Under the pieces are notes generated by a model. The model was not told where the DNA came from. It worked only from the letters and a program-made list of their open reading frames with translations, and did not search any database. The position numbers were made by a program, and so were the translations under genes. A stretch of 64,000 nucleotides of DNA from Synechococcus sp. M16.1. Lineage in GTDB: Bacteria > Cyanobacteriota > Cyanobacteriia > PCC-6307 > Cyanobiaceae. How positions within the stretch are numbered: the stretch's first letter is position 1; every line of letters starts with the position of its first letter. Shown piece after piece: positions 1-8,441 of the stretch. The stretch covers positions 2,046,001 to 2,110,000 of the forward strand of contig NZ_CP047954.1 in the NCBI RefSeq assembly GCF_014279895.1, written 5' to 3'.

Positions 1-1367
1 GGCACCAAGGGCGCGCAGGCCAGCCAGGGCTGCAGGCAACTGGGGGTGAAACCGACCACCGCGTCGAGATAGGGGTCATCCACTTGGTTTTCAGCCAGCA
101 TCGCCCCCTTCACCAGAGCATTGGACTGCTGCAACAGGCTTTCCCAGCTGGCGCGCTCCTCCTGCGGCAGGTCATCGAGACCGTGGAGAAACATGTCACG
201 GCGAAAGGCGGGATAGCCACCGAACAGCTCATCGGAGCCTTCGCCGGTCATCACAACCTTGTAATCCACGTCGTTGACGTGGCGGCTCATCAAGAACTTG
301 GCCACCGCCAGGGTGTTGTAGATCGTTCGCTCCGCATGCCAGATGGTGCGCTCCATGTGGCCGTAGAGCTCCTGGCCCGAGAGCCGCATCAAATCCTGCT
401 CAGCGCCGGTGGCCTCGGCCATCTCACGAGCAATCGGCGACTCGTCGTAACGAGCATCATCAAATCCAATCGTGAACGCCTTCACCGGTGCCTGGCTCAC
501 GGCTGATGCCAAGCCGAGAATCGAACAGCTGTCGATGCCGCCGGAGAGATAACAACCCACCGGAACATCAGCCACCATGCGCAGCTCAACGGCCTCCAGC
601 AACGCCGCACGAACGGCAGCGATGTGATCGGCTTCAGTTCGCTTGAGGTCCCGCTCGTCCTTTCGCGGGAAGTCGACATCCCAGTAGGTCGACTCCGACA
701 CCTGCAGCCGCCCGTTCACCCGTTGCACCTTGAGCACATGGCCGGGCTTCACCTGATGCACCCCAGCAAAGGCCGTGGTGCCGGGAACCATGGTCTGCAT
801 CAATTGATGGAACAGACCCTCCGAGGTGAAGCGTCGCTCCACCGCCGGATGGGCGAACAGCACCTTCAACTCGGAACCGAACACCAGACCCTCCGGCGTC
901 ATCGCCCAGTACTGCGGTTTGATGCCGAAGCGATCCCGCACCAGGTAAAGGCAGTCTTCGGCCCGATCAAACAAGGCGAAGGCGAACTCACCGCGCAACA
1001 GAGGCAGGGTCGCCTCTAAGCCCTGGCGTTGGTACAGCCGCAGCAGGATCTCGGAATCGCTCTTGCTGCTGAAGCGCACCCCCTGGGCGGTGAGGTCAGC
1101 CCTGATTCGCTGGAAGTCGTAGAACTCACCGTTGTGGGCCATCAACACCTCACCGTCATCGGTGAGGAAGGGCTGCCGGGCCCGTGACTCATTCAAGTCA
1201 ATGATCGAAAGGCGGGCATGGCAGAAGCCGACGCCGGCCTGATCGAGCACCTCAACGCCGAAACCATCAGGCCCGCGATGGGCCTGAATCGCCGCCATGT
1301 TGACCAGCAGCTGGCGATCCGCCGTTTGTTGACGGTCTGCGTTGAAAACCCCTCCGATTCCACACAT
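1..1367 (-). CDS. asnB: Asparagine synthase (glutamine-hydrolysing) family protein, 3' end outside window
   Basis: The start codon at 1367 gives MCGIGGVF, so Cys2 is the N-terminal nucleophile of a class II glutamine amidotransferase. RGPDGFG, SIIDL and the HNGEFYDF block follow in the glutaminase domain. The synthetase domain carries the SGGIDS pyrophosphate loop and GEGSDELFGGYP. About 455 codons are visible and the C-terminal end lies beyond base 1; the family is usually about 600 residues or more. Family role: ATP-dependent amide transfer from glutamine to a carboxylate, classically aspartate to asparagine. It starts only 9 bases after the stop of the carbamoyltransferase-like gene on the same strand, so the two are probably co-transcribed. 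Because that neighbour is odd, the acceptor need not be aspartate. Family is secure; substrate is inferred. Confidence 0.9.
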   Translation of the reverse strand, partial: MCGIGGVFNADRQQTADRQLLVNMAAIQAHRGPDGFGVEVLDQAGVGFCHARLSIIDLNESRARQPFLTDDGEVLMAHNGEFYDFQRIRADLTAQGVRFSSKSDSEILLRLYQRQGLEATLPLLRGEFAFALFDRAEDCLYLVRDRFGIKPQYWAMTPEGLVFGSELKVLFAHPAVERRFTSEGLFHQLMQTMVPGTTAFAGVHQVKPGHVLKVQRVNGRLQVSESTYWDVDFPRKDERDLKRTEADHIAAVRAALLEAVELRMVADVPVGCYLSGGIDSCSILGLASAVSQAPVKAFTIGFDDARYDESPIAREMAEATGAEQDLMRLSGQELYGHMERTIWHAERTIYNTLAVAKFLMSRHVNDVDYKVVMTGEGSDELFGGYPAFRRDMFLHGLDDLPQEERASWESLLQQSNALVKGAMLAENQVDDPYLDAVVGFTPSCLQPWLACAPLV

Positions 1368-1376
1368 CAGCCCGCC

Positions 1377-2492
1377 TCAGATCACATCCATCACGCGTTC
1401 GGCCCGATCCACCATGCAGGTGAGCAGGGCCATGCGCAGGAACACGGCTCCCCTGGCCTGGCTGAAATACCAGTTATGGGGCGTGTCATCCAGGCAGGTG
1501 CTGAGTTCCGCTCCCCGCGCCAAGGGATGGAGCACGATCGCTTCCGGTTTGAACGGCATGTCGCGGGTGAGGCGGAATCCTCCGCCGTGCACTTCATAGG
1601 AGTCGCCGACCCAGGCAATGGCATTGATGTAAACGACATCCAAGTCGGGCACTTCAGCCTGAAGATCCGTGCTGGAGCGCACCTTCATCCCACAAGCTTC
1701 AAGCTCCTCCAACTGTCCTGGGTCGAACAGCGGCTGATCCGGCTCCAACCCGGGGGCGTGAATCACCACCACCTCGTCCACGGTCTGCGGGAATTTGGCC
1801 AGGATCCTCAACAGGGAGCGAACCGTTCGCATCCGCGAAGGGATTCCGACGATCCCAATGCGAATCCGATCAGAGGGTGCCACTTCAGCTTCAGCAAGCT
1901 TGGGGCGCCACTTGAAGATCGTGTACAGATCGGCCATCGCCTGGGTGGGATGCTCATCGATCCCATTTCCAGCGTTGATGATCGGAATCCGCAGGGTTGA
2001 CGTCATCGCGTAGACGGCACCGGGATCGCTATCCCGAAGCACCACACAATCGCCGTAGTTGTTGAACATATGGGCGACATCTTCAAGAGATTCGCCCTTG
2101 GCGATCCCTGTGGTGGCCCTATCGGTGATGTTGATGGAGGTACCACCGAGTCGGTGCCAGGCACTGTCAAAGGACAGCCGCGTGCGCGTGCTTGGTTCGT
2201 AAAACGCGTTGATCAGAATCTTGCCGGTGAGTGGCGTGTTGTGACGGCAATAGCGATCTGGATTGCTCTCAAACTTCGCCGCCAGGCGAAACACCTGCAA
2301 CAAAACCTCGGGGCGAAACGGTTGGATCGACACCACGTGCTGATCCACCAAATCCTTCAAAGGTTCAACATCTTCAGCAATGGCAGCCAGCAGCTCCTGG
2401 GGTTGGTTCTGCCCGTAGACATCGGGCCCCATCGGCTCAAACCGAATCTGAACCGAAGACGCGTCCACAACTGCTGTTTTGGCCTGTGCCAT
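1377..2492 (-). CDS. Aspartate/ornithine carbamoyltransferase family protein with altered amino-acid site
   Basis: 371 aa, longer than the roughly 310 of bacterial PyrB, with an N-terminal extension of about 60 residues. The carbamoyl-phosphate site is complete: PSTRTR, the KGE lysine, an Arg after VVL, HPTQ and RTVRS. The aspartate side differs. The segment matching VTRVQ of E. coli PyrB (Arg229, Gln231) reads INAIA, and HPLPR reads HPLAR. The C-terminal TPHNWYF block is again PyrB-like. It may therefore carbamoylate, or de-carbamoylate, something other than aspartate. A housekeeping pyrB is expected elsewhere in the genome, but that cannot be checked here. It leads into asnB with a 9-base gap, and a weak NtcA-like box lies upstream at 2625-2638. 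Confidence 0.85.
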   Translation of the reverse strand: MAQAKTAVVDASSVQIRFEPMGPDVYGQNQPQELLAAIAEDVEPLKDLVDQHVVSIQPFRPEVLLQVFRLAAKFESNPDRYCRHNTPLTGKILINAFYEPSTRTRLSFDSAWHRLGGTSINITDRATTGIAKGESLEDVAHMFNNYGDCVVLRDSDPGAVYAMTSTLRIPIINAGNGIDEHPTQAMADLYTIFKWRPKLAEAEVAPSDRIRIGIVGIPSRMRTVRSLLRILAKFPQTVDEVVVIHAPGLEPDQPLFDPGQLEELEACGMKVRSSTDLQAEVPDLDVVYINAIAWVGDSYEVHGGGFRLTRDMPFKPEAIVLHPLARGAELSTCLDDTPHNWYFSQARGAVFLRMALLTCMVDRAERVMDVI

Positions 2493-2624
2493 AGCGGGAT
2501 CGGGTCAACACTCTGTTTGCCAAACCGAGTGCTAGAGCCAGGAACTACATCTTTCACCGGTAACAACAACCACACTGCTGCGTCCACGAAGAAGCAGCTT
2601 CTTAAGCAAAGATCCGGAAAAAAC

Positions 2625-2638
2625 GTTCAGTGCGTTAC
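2625..2638 (-). promoter_or_regulatory. Weak NtcA-like box upstream of the carbamoyltransferase-like gene
   Basis: The plus strand reads GTTCAGTGCGTTAC, i.e. GTA-N8-AAC on the coding strand, one base off the NtcA consensus GTA-N8-TAC. It lies in the 161-base gap, about 140 bases before the start. No good -10 hexamer sits at the expected 22-23 base spacing. The pattern is common by chance, so this is only a candidate. Confidence 0.25.
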
Positions 2639-2653
2639 CCATCCGTGCAGGCC

Positions 2654-2803
2654 TCACCACACACGACCGTTCCGCCACTCCACCCACCAGATCAGCAGCA
2701 GCACGAGCACCGACAGCACCAGGGCGAACTGACTGGCCACCAGCAAAAACTGAAAGCCAGAGAGACCAACAAGGCCAGCCATCAAAGGAAGCATTTGGAT
2801 CAT
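2654..2803 (-). CDS. Small membrane protein, translationally coupled to the symporter
   Basis: This 49-aa ORF starts MIQMLPLMAGL and ends VEWRNGRVW. Its ATG overlaps the TGA of the symporter gene (ATGA), a sign of coupled translation. Nearly the whole protein is hydrophobic: a GLVGLSG stretch and then one long Leu/Val-rich membrane helix, with a charged tail after Trp-Trp. I recognise no family. It may be a small subunit or stabiliser of the symporter. Evidence for a real gene is the coupling and the clean membrane profile; length alone would not support it. Confidence 0.5.
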   Translation of the reverse strand: MIQMLPLMAGLVGLSGFQFLLVASQFALVLSVLVLLLIWWVEWRNGRVW

Positions 2804-4230
2804 CCCTCCTCCTGCAACAAGGTGAAGTCGAAGCGTTCCGGCCAGAACTGACTGCCCATCAGCATCACAATCGCCGACACGGCCGCCGAAAACACAGCAG
2901 CGCAGTAAGGCGCGATCAGCCCATAGGCGAGCAGGCCCACAACGCTGCCGGCAAGCATGGCCGCAATGGCAGCCGTGCGGTTGGCTGTACGCCAGTACAA
3001 ACCGCAGGCCACAGGCCAAACCGTGGAGGCCACCAGGGCACCGGTGAAGAACAGCACCGACGCCAGCGAATCCAGCCGCGGCCAGGACAGCGCCAGGGTG
3101 ATGACGGCCAATCCCACCACCATCAACCGCGCCGCCTGCTTGAGCTGCAGGTCGCTGGCCTGGGGCCTCAACAGGCGGAAGTACACATCCTCCGCCAACA
3201 GATCGGCGGTGGATGCCAGCAGGGAATCGAGGGTGGAGGTGAGCGAGGCAAACACCACCACAAACACCAAGGCTGCGCCACCCGCCCCGAGCAGATCGGC
3301 TGCCATCACAGGGAACACCATGTTCACCTGCTCGAGAGGCAACTCACGGGCCAGGGCCACCAGTCCGATGGAGCCCGTCACCATCGGCACGCTCATCCAG
3401 GCGATCCCCCCCAACACGAAGGAGGTCATCACCACCGAGCGCCGGCTGGCGAACACCCGGGACCACCAGATGTTGTTGTGAAACACCTCGCCCATCGAAA
3501 AGAGAGCGGAATTCCAGGCGATCAACAAGCCCGCCGGCAGCAGCAGATCAAGCCGATCGGGATGCCGGGCCAGCAAGGAGGCATGCACCTCAGGCATCGG
3601 GAATTGACGGAAGGCAAGCACCGCCACCACCGCCAGCAACACCATGATCAATAGCGACTGAATGAAATCGGTGCCGATCACAGCCCGCATTCCGCCGAAC
3701 AGGGTGTAGACGGTGGCAACACCAATCACCACCACCATTCCCACGTGGTAATCGAAGCCTGAAAGGGCCTGCAGCAGCAGGCCAGCACCCATCGCCTGGG
3801 TCATCAGAAAGCCCAGGGTGTAGATCGCGGTGATCAACATGAACACCCACCAGGCCAGACGCCCGTAGCGCAGGCGAATGAAGTCGCCGCTGGTGCGCCC
3901 GTTGGGCATCAACTGCTTGATCCGCGAGGCCAGGGGGGCGAACAGAATCAAGCCAAGCCCTGCCAGGGCATAGCTGAACATGCCCCAAAGGCCGGTTTTG
4001 TAGCCGAATTCAGGGGCGAGCAGGGTGGTGTTGCCGGTGACCCAGGAGGCCATCAACGTGGCCGTACTCAGGGCCAGCCCGATGTTGCGCCCCGCCAGCA
4101 TGTAGTCGTCGGCATTGCCTTGACCGCGCCGGCCCCAGGCAATCCCCAGCGCCACCCAGAGAACAGAGAACAGCACCACCAACGCCCAGGCGATCCCGGG
4201 CTGAAGGAAGGGAACCGAGTCAGCGGACAT
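2800..4230 (-). CDS. Sodium:solute symporter family (SSS) permease
   Basis: 476 aa with about 13 hydrophobic segments. Early MLAGRNIGLALSTATLMASW and the WVTGNTTLLAPEFGY region fit the SSS/SSF fold, as do GGMRAVIGTDFIQ in the middle and ASLTSTLDSLLASTADLLAED later. The family couples uptake of small solutes (urea, proline, pantothenate, acetate and others) to sodium; the solute here cannot be read from sequence. Start ATG at 4230 overlaps the small upstream ORF by 11 bases, and the stop overlaps the small downstream ORF. The order symporter, carbamoyltransferase-like, asnB on one strand hints at a nitrogen-containing substrate, but a 161-base gap separates the symporter part from the enzymes. 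Confidence 0.85.
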   Translation of the reverse strand: MSADSVPFLQPGIAWALVVLFSVLWVALGIAWGRRGQGNADDYMLAGRNIGLALSTATLMASWVTGNTTLLAPEFGYKTGLWGMFSYALAGLGLILFAPLASRIKQLMPNGRTSGDFIRLRYGRLAWWVFMLITAIYTLGFLMTQAMGAGLLLQALSGFDYHVGMVVVIGVATVYTLFGGMRAVIGTDFIQSLLIMVLLAVVAVLAFRQFPMPEVHASLLARHPDRLDLLLPAGLLIAWNSALFSMGEVFHNNIWWSRVFASRRSVVMTSFVLGGIAWMSVPMVTGSIGLVALARELPLEQVNMVFPVMAADLLGAGGAALVFVVVFASLTSTLDSLLASTADLLAEDVYFRLLRPQASDLQLKQAARLMVVGLAVITLALSWPRLDSLASVLFFTGALVASTVWPVACGLYWRTANRTAAIAAMLAGSVVGLLAYGLIAPYCAAVFSAAVSAIVMLMGSQFWPERFDFTLLQEEG

Positions 4231-4438
4231 CCGTCGACCCCCTGCGATTCCAGTACAGGTGTCCGCGCAGAATCATCACCACCGTCGCCGCAGTCACAAC
4301 GGCACCAAGGGCAAAGATCAGACGCGCCCAGAGCAATTCATCCAAGGCGAAGGGCGTTTGAACTCCAGAAACAGGTAAGCAAAAGAGGCTTCCCAGCTCC
4401 GGCTGTCGCCTTCGATTTAGGTGCCTTCGGATACCCAA
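4220..4438 (-). CDS. Small hydrophobic ORF preceding the symporter
   Basis: The frame is open for 72 codons from a TTG at 4438. A second TTG at 4345 would give a 41-residue protein starting at LDELLWARL. One membrane segment (LIFALGAVVTAATVVMIL) is followed by a basic tail ending NRRGSTDVR. The stop lies 11 bases inside the symporter start. SSS carriers such as PanF and ActP are often preceded by a small membrane protein (YhdT, YjcH), and this arrangement looks similar; I see no clear sequence match to either. The start is uncertain. Confidence 0.4.
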   Translation of the reverse strand: MGIRRHLNRRRQPELGSLFCLPVSGVQTPFALDELLWARLIFALGAVVTAATVVMILRGHLYWNRRGSTDVR

Positions 4439-4546
4439 ACATCAGGCGATCAGTGCTCGGTCGCCTGAAATTGCGGAATGTGTAGCAACCACCACCCGAA
4501 GTGGAGTGGGGCGACGCCTTGGATAAACCTCGATTGTGCGATCAGG

Positions 4547-6022
4547 ATGTTCACCGACTACAAACCGACAGTCGGCTTCGACGAATATTTCTGCGGTGAA
4601 ACGGCCACACCACGCGCCGATCTGGCCCCACTACTCGCATCACTGGGGCAGATGGGATTGCCCGAGCTCAACCGCAGCCATGCTTCGGCCAGTCAGCTGC
4701 TGCGTCGCCTCGGCGCCACCTTCCGTCTCAACGATTCCGGCCTCAAAGGCAGCGAACGAATTCTCCCCTTCGATCCCTTGCCTCGGCTGATCGGCCGCAG
4801 CGACTGGATCACCCTGGAGCGGGGACTGCTGCAACGCCTGGAAGCCATCGACTGCTTCCTCGCTGACATCTATGGCCCCCAGCAGATCCTCAACGACGGT
4901 GTGATCCCACGGGAAGACGTGGAAAGTTCCTCCGGTTGGCGACCTCAGATGCAGGGCATCAGCCTGCCCCTCAACCGCTGGTGCCACATCTCCGGGCTTG
5001 ACCTGATCCGCGACGGCAAGGGCACCTGGCGGGTGTTGGAGGACAACCTGCGCTGTCCTTCTGGGGTGGCCTACTTCCTCGAGAACCGTCGGGTGATGAA
5101 GCGATTGTTCTCTGGCCTGTTCGAAGGCCGTGCCGTTCAACCGATCGACGACTATCCCTCCCATCTGCTGCGCACCCTTCAGGACCTGGCGCCCTGGAGT
5201 GACACCCCCCGCGTGGCGATCTTGACGCCCGGGGTGTTCAACAGCGCCTATTTCGAACACAGCTACCTGGCCCAAGAAATGGGCATTCACCTGGTGGAGG
5301 GGCGCGATCTGGTGTGCGAAGGCGGCCGGGTGTGGATGCGCAGCACCAATGGCCTGGAACCCGTGGATGTGATCTACCGACGCATCGACGATGATTTTCT
5401 TGATCCCACCGTGTTCCGCAAGGACTCGATGCTGGGGGTGCCGGGCCTGATCGACGTGCTGCGGCAAGGACGGGTCGCCATCGCCAACGCCCCTGGCACC
5501 GGCATCGCCGACGACAAGCTGATCTATGCCCACGTGCCGGCGATGATCCGCTACTACCTCGATGAGGAGCCGATCATCGAGAACGTTCCCACCTACCTCT
5601 GTGCCCGGCCAGACGATCAGCGCTATGTGCTCGAACACCTCGAGCAACTGGTGGTGAAGTCGGTGGCGGAAGCCGGCGGCTACGGAATGCTGATCGGCCC
5701 CCAGGCCAGCCGATCGGAGCTAGCGGACTTCGACACGAAGATCCGTGCGAATCCCCGCAACTTCATTGCGCAGCCCACGCTGCAACTCTCCACCGTGCCA
5801 TCCCTCAGTGACGGTGAGCTCTACCCCTGCCATGTGGATCTGCGCCCCTATGTGCTGCGCGGCGCAAGCAGCTGGGTGAGTCCAGGTGGGCTGACGCGCG
5901 TGGCCCTCAAGCGGGGCTCACTGGTGGTGAATTCGTCCCAGGGCGGCGGCTGCAAGGACACCTGGATCGTCGACGACCAACCGATGGCAGCACCGCAAGC
6001 CCAGGAGGCTGTGCCGTGCTGA
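4547..6022 (+). CDS. Circularly permuted ATP-grasp protein (DUF404/DUF407 type)
   Basis: 491 aa from ATG at 4547 (MFTDYKPTVGFDEYF), chosen because relatives begin close to the YxPxxxFDEMF block; an upstream TTG at 4478 would add 23 unlikely residues. Motifs include GLKGSERILPFDPLPR, DIYGPQQIL, a DNLRCPSGVAYFLENR stretch, and EAGGYGMLIGP late in the chain as the nucleotide-binding part. The family is thought to ligate amino acids or small peptides, but no substrate is established. It overlaps the alpha-E gene by 7 bases and is followed by a transglutaminase, a widely conserved trio of unknown pathway. The family call is firm and the reaction is not known. Confidence 0.88.
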   Translation: MFTDYKPTVGFDEYFCGETATPRADLAPLLASLGQMGLPELNRSHASASQLLRRLGATFRLNDSGLKGSERILPFDPLPRLIGRSDWITLERGLLQRLEAIDCFLADIYGPQQILNDGVIPREDVESSSGWRPQMQGISLPLNRWCHISGLDLIRDGKGTWRVLEDNLRCPSGVAYFLENRRVMKRLFSGLFEGRAVQPIDDYPSHLLRTLQDLAPWSDTPRVAILTPGVFNSAYFEHSYLAQEMGIHLVEGRDLVCEGGRVWMRSTNGLEPVDVIYRRIDDDFLDPTVFRKDSMLGVPGLIDVLRQGRVAIANAPGTGIADDKLIYAHVPAMIRYYLDEEPIIENVPTYLCARPDDQRYVLEHLEQLVVKSVAEAGGYGMLIGPQASRSELADFDTKIRANPRNFIAQPTLQLSTVPSLSDGELYPCHVDLRPYVLRGASSWVSPGGLTRVALKRGSLVVNSSQGGGCKDTWIVDDQPMAAPQAQEAVPC

Positions 6023-7011
6023 GTCGCGTTGCCGATTCGCTCTACTGGATCAACCGCTATCTGGAACGGGCCGAAAACATCTCGCGCTTTCTGGAAGTGA
6101 GTGAAGCGATGGCATTGGACTGTCCTCCGGGCAGCGCCGAACCGTGGCTGCCGCTGGTGGAGGTGACGGGAGATCGCCACCGCTTCGATACGGCCTACCC
6201 CGGTGCCACGCCCAAACAGGTGGTGCGCTTCCTGCTGCTGGACCGCAGCAATCCCAACAGCATCGTGAGTTGCATTGCGATGGCCCGGGAAAACGCACGG
6301 CAGATCAGGGATGTGATCACCACGGAGATGTGGGAGCAGATCAATGATCTGCACTGGAGCCTGCAGGACGACGAAGACATCTGGCGGGAACCGGTGCAGG
6401 AGCAACTGCGGATCATCCGCCGCGGCTGCCAGCTCGTGTACGGGATCACCGACACCACTTTGAGCCGTGATCTGAGTTGGCTGTTTAGTCAGCTGGGACG
6501 TCTGATCGAACGAGCCGATAAAACCTCCCGCATCCTCGACGTCAAATACTTCCTGCTGCTGCCCTCCCCTGAGGAGGTGGGCGGCGTGCTGGATGAACTG
6601 CAATGGATCACCCTGCTGCGCACAGCGGGGGCTTATCAGATGTACCGGCAGAGCATGCAGCACGCGATCAGCCCTGCCTCCGTGGCCCGCTTTTTGCTGC
6701 TGGACCCCATCTTTCCTCGCTCGGTGCGGTACTGCCTGCAGGGCATCAGCGACACGTTGCAACAGATTCAGCAGCAGCCAAACCAAGACACCCCGGATGA
6801 CCTCGACTGTTTGCGCGGACAGCTCCTGGCCCGCTGGAGCTATGTGCGGATCGACAACCTGATCGAAGCCGGTCTGCATGAAGCCATTGACCAGCTTCAG
6901 CAGGACCTCAACCAACTCCACAACCTGATCCAGACCCGCTACTTCACTAGCGCCGACCTCCGTTCCATCCCCACCGATCCTGCATGCGTGCTCTCATCGT
7001 TCACCGCCTGA
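6016..7011 (+). CDS. Alpha-E domain protein (DUF403)
   Basis: 331 aa, GTG start at 6016 inside the end of the ATP-grasp gene. The N-terminus MLSRVADSLYWINRYLERAENISRF contains the family's hallmark SLYWxxRYxERAE block. The chain is predicted almost wholly alpha-helical, with repeated Arg/Glu-rich helices such as LIERADKTSRILDVKYF. The family is found beside permuted ATP-grasp and transglutaminase genes, as here. It has no demonstrated enzymatic activity and may be a partner of the ATP-grasp enzyme. Its end overlaps the start of the transglutaminase gene by 28 bases, supporting a three-gene operon. Confidence 0.88.
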   Translation: MLSRVADSLYWINRYLERAENISRFLEVSEAMALDCPPGSAEPWLPLVEVTGDRHRFDTAYPGATPKQVVRFLLLDRSNPNSIVSCIAMARENARQIRDVITTEMWEQINDLHWSLQDDEDIWREPVQEQLRIIRRGCQLVYGITDTTLSRDLSWLFSQLGRLIERADKTSRILDVKYFLLLPSPEEVGGVLDELQWITLLRTAGAYQMYRQSMQHAISPASVARFLLLDPIFPRSVRYCLQGISDTLQQIQQQPNQDTPDDLDCLRGQLLARWSYVRIDNLIEAGLHEAIDQLQQDLNQLHNLIQTRYFTSADLRSIPTDPACVLSSFTA

Positions 7012-7883
7012 CGTATCGGTATGAGGCCCCCGTTTTCCTCGGGGAACATCGCCTGTGTTTGAGGCCTCGGGGGCAGGGGTTTCAGACCCTGCTGGAGCAT
7101 CAACTCAGCGTGCTGCCGGAACCGGAGCAACGTCGGGAACTGGTGGCCGCCAGCGGCGACGAAATCCAACGGCTGCGTTTTCTCGGCAGCACTGATGAAT
7201 TGGTCTTTGAGGCCCGCAGCCTGGTGGAGACCCGGCCAGCACCCCCGCTGGAAAGCTGCTTCAACGGATTGGAACCACCCCTGCCCTACCCACGGGGCCA
7301 GCTCAACAGCGACCTTCAGGGGGCCCTGGAGGGCTGGTTGCCCAACGGCCAGCACGAACCCGCGGCCATCGACCTCACCCAGGAAGCCCTGATGGGCAGC
7401 AACCAGCAAACCCTGGCTTTTCTGAAGCAACTGATTGAGCTGATTCAGGAGCGGGTGAAATACACCCAACGCCATGTGGGCCCCGCCTGGCCGGCGGGTC
7501 GAACTCTGCGCGAACGTATCGGCTCTTGCCGTGATCTGGCCATGCTGATGGTGGCCTGCTGCCGTGTGGTGGGTCTCCCCGCCCGATTTGTGAGCGGCTA
7601 TCAACTGCAGCAACCTCCCCCGAAGGATTACGACCTGCATGCCTGGGCAGAGGTTTACCTGCCGGGAGCGGGCTGGCGCGGCTTTGACCCCAGTGCCGGG
7701 ATGGAAGTCAACGAGCGCTACGTGGTGCTGGCCACCTCCTCCAAGCCGGAACTCACCGCAGCTGTGAGCGGCAGCTTCAGCGGCCCCCCGGGAACAAACA
7801 GTGAATTGACCTGGCAGATTCAGATCAGCGAAGAAGCCTCCGCAACGGAAACCCCTTCACGCAACCTGGTTCAGGCCGCCTGA
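6984..7883 (+). CDS. Transglutaminase-like cysteine protease domain protein
   Basis: 299 aa. An N-terminal beta-rich domain with the LTYRYEAPV start is typical of bacterial transglutaminase-like proteins. The core holds Cys182 in GSCRDLAML, His219 in DLHAWAEVYLP and Asp235 in GFDPSAG, the Cys-His-Asp triad. No signal peptide is visible, so it is probably cytoplasmic. Family members cleave or form amide bonds. In this trio it could remove what the ATP-grasp enzyme adds, which is inference. The 3' end overlaps the convergent cupin gene by 13 bases. Confidence 0.88.
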   Translation: MRALIVHRLTYRYEAPVFLGEHRLCLRPRGQGFQTLLEHQLSVLPEPEQRRELVAASGDEIQRLRFLGSTDELVFEARSLVETRPAPPLESCFNGLEPPLPYPRGQLNSDLQGALEGWLPNGQHEPAAIDLTQEALMGSNQQTLAFLKQLIELIQERVKYTQRHVGPAWPAGRTLRERIGSCRDLAMLMVACCRVVGLPARFVSGYQLQQPPPKDYDLHAWAEVYLPGAGWRGFDPSAGMEVNERYVVLATSSKPELTAAVSGSFSGPPGTNSELTWQIQISEEASATETPSRNLVQAA

Positions 7884-8362
7884 AGCAACGGTTCCACCCC
7901 GTGCAACTGGGGCTTCGGCGCCGAGCTGTGGGTGGCTGCCATCAAAGCCGGAATTTCGGCGCTGTTGTAAACGCGAAATTCATGCACCAGAGAAGCGCCT
8001 TCTTCACGAACCGCCTGGTTCAGAACGACGGAACCATCGGGATCGGAGATCGAACGATGGAAGGTGCCAGGAGGGATGCGAAGGATGTCGCCACCACTCT
8101 CGAGCCGAACAATGTGAAACGGCTGCTCCCAGGCCAGGTTCACCAAGAAGAAGGTTCTGCCGCCACTGGCCGCCAGCAGATTGTCTTCCTGATGGGGATG
8201 CAGATAGAACTGCCAGGCTCCGCTCTCCGGATCGTTGGGAGGCGAGACCGCAGGGCCGCTGTGAATCACCAGGTCGCGCGCATTCGAGGTATCCACGGTG
8301 ACGTCGAAAAAACGAACCGACGGGGTGTCGCGGAAGCGCTCGTAGGCCAGCAGTTCAAACAT
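7871..8362 (-). CDS. Cupin-fold conserved protein
   Basis: The start ATG at 8362 gives MFELLAYERF and 163 aa; a longer frame to 8419 lacks support. The centre shows a cupin pattern: FYLHPHQEDNLLAASG, then ILRIPPGTFHRSIS, with the two His-containing strands that could bind a metal. The YLHPHQED segment is reminiscent of dTDP-sugar epimerase-like cupins. No substrate can be assigned. It sits alone between the transglutaminase gene (convergent, overlapping 13 bases) and moaA on the same strand, 80 bases away, so it may be read together with mobA-moaA or from its own promoter. Confidence 0.65.
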   Translation of the reverse strand: MFELLAYERFRDTPSVRFFDVTVDTSNARDLVIHSGPAVSPPNDPESGAWQFYLHPHQEDNLLAASGGRTFFLVNLAWEQPFHIVRLESGGDILRIPPGTFHRSISDPDGSVVLNQAVREEGASLVHEFRVYNSAEIPALMAATHSSAPKPQLHGVEPLLQAA

Positions 8363-8441
8363 TTGGATGGATCCTTTTGGATCCTTCAGCTGCCCCGTTG
8401 TACCGAGAGCATCACGCAAAAACGGTGACGATCACGACGGT

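Noticed and set aside
4640-6921. Two long minus frames opposite the ATP-grasp and alpha-E genes
   Set aside because: Antisense shadows; the plus-strand genes have complete family motifs and overlapping starts.
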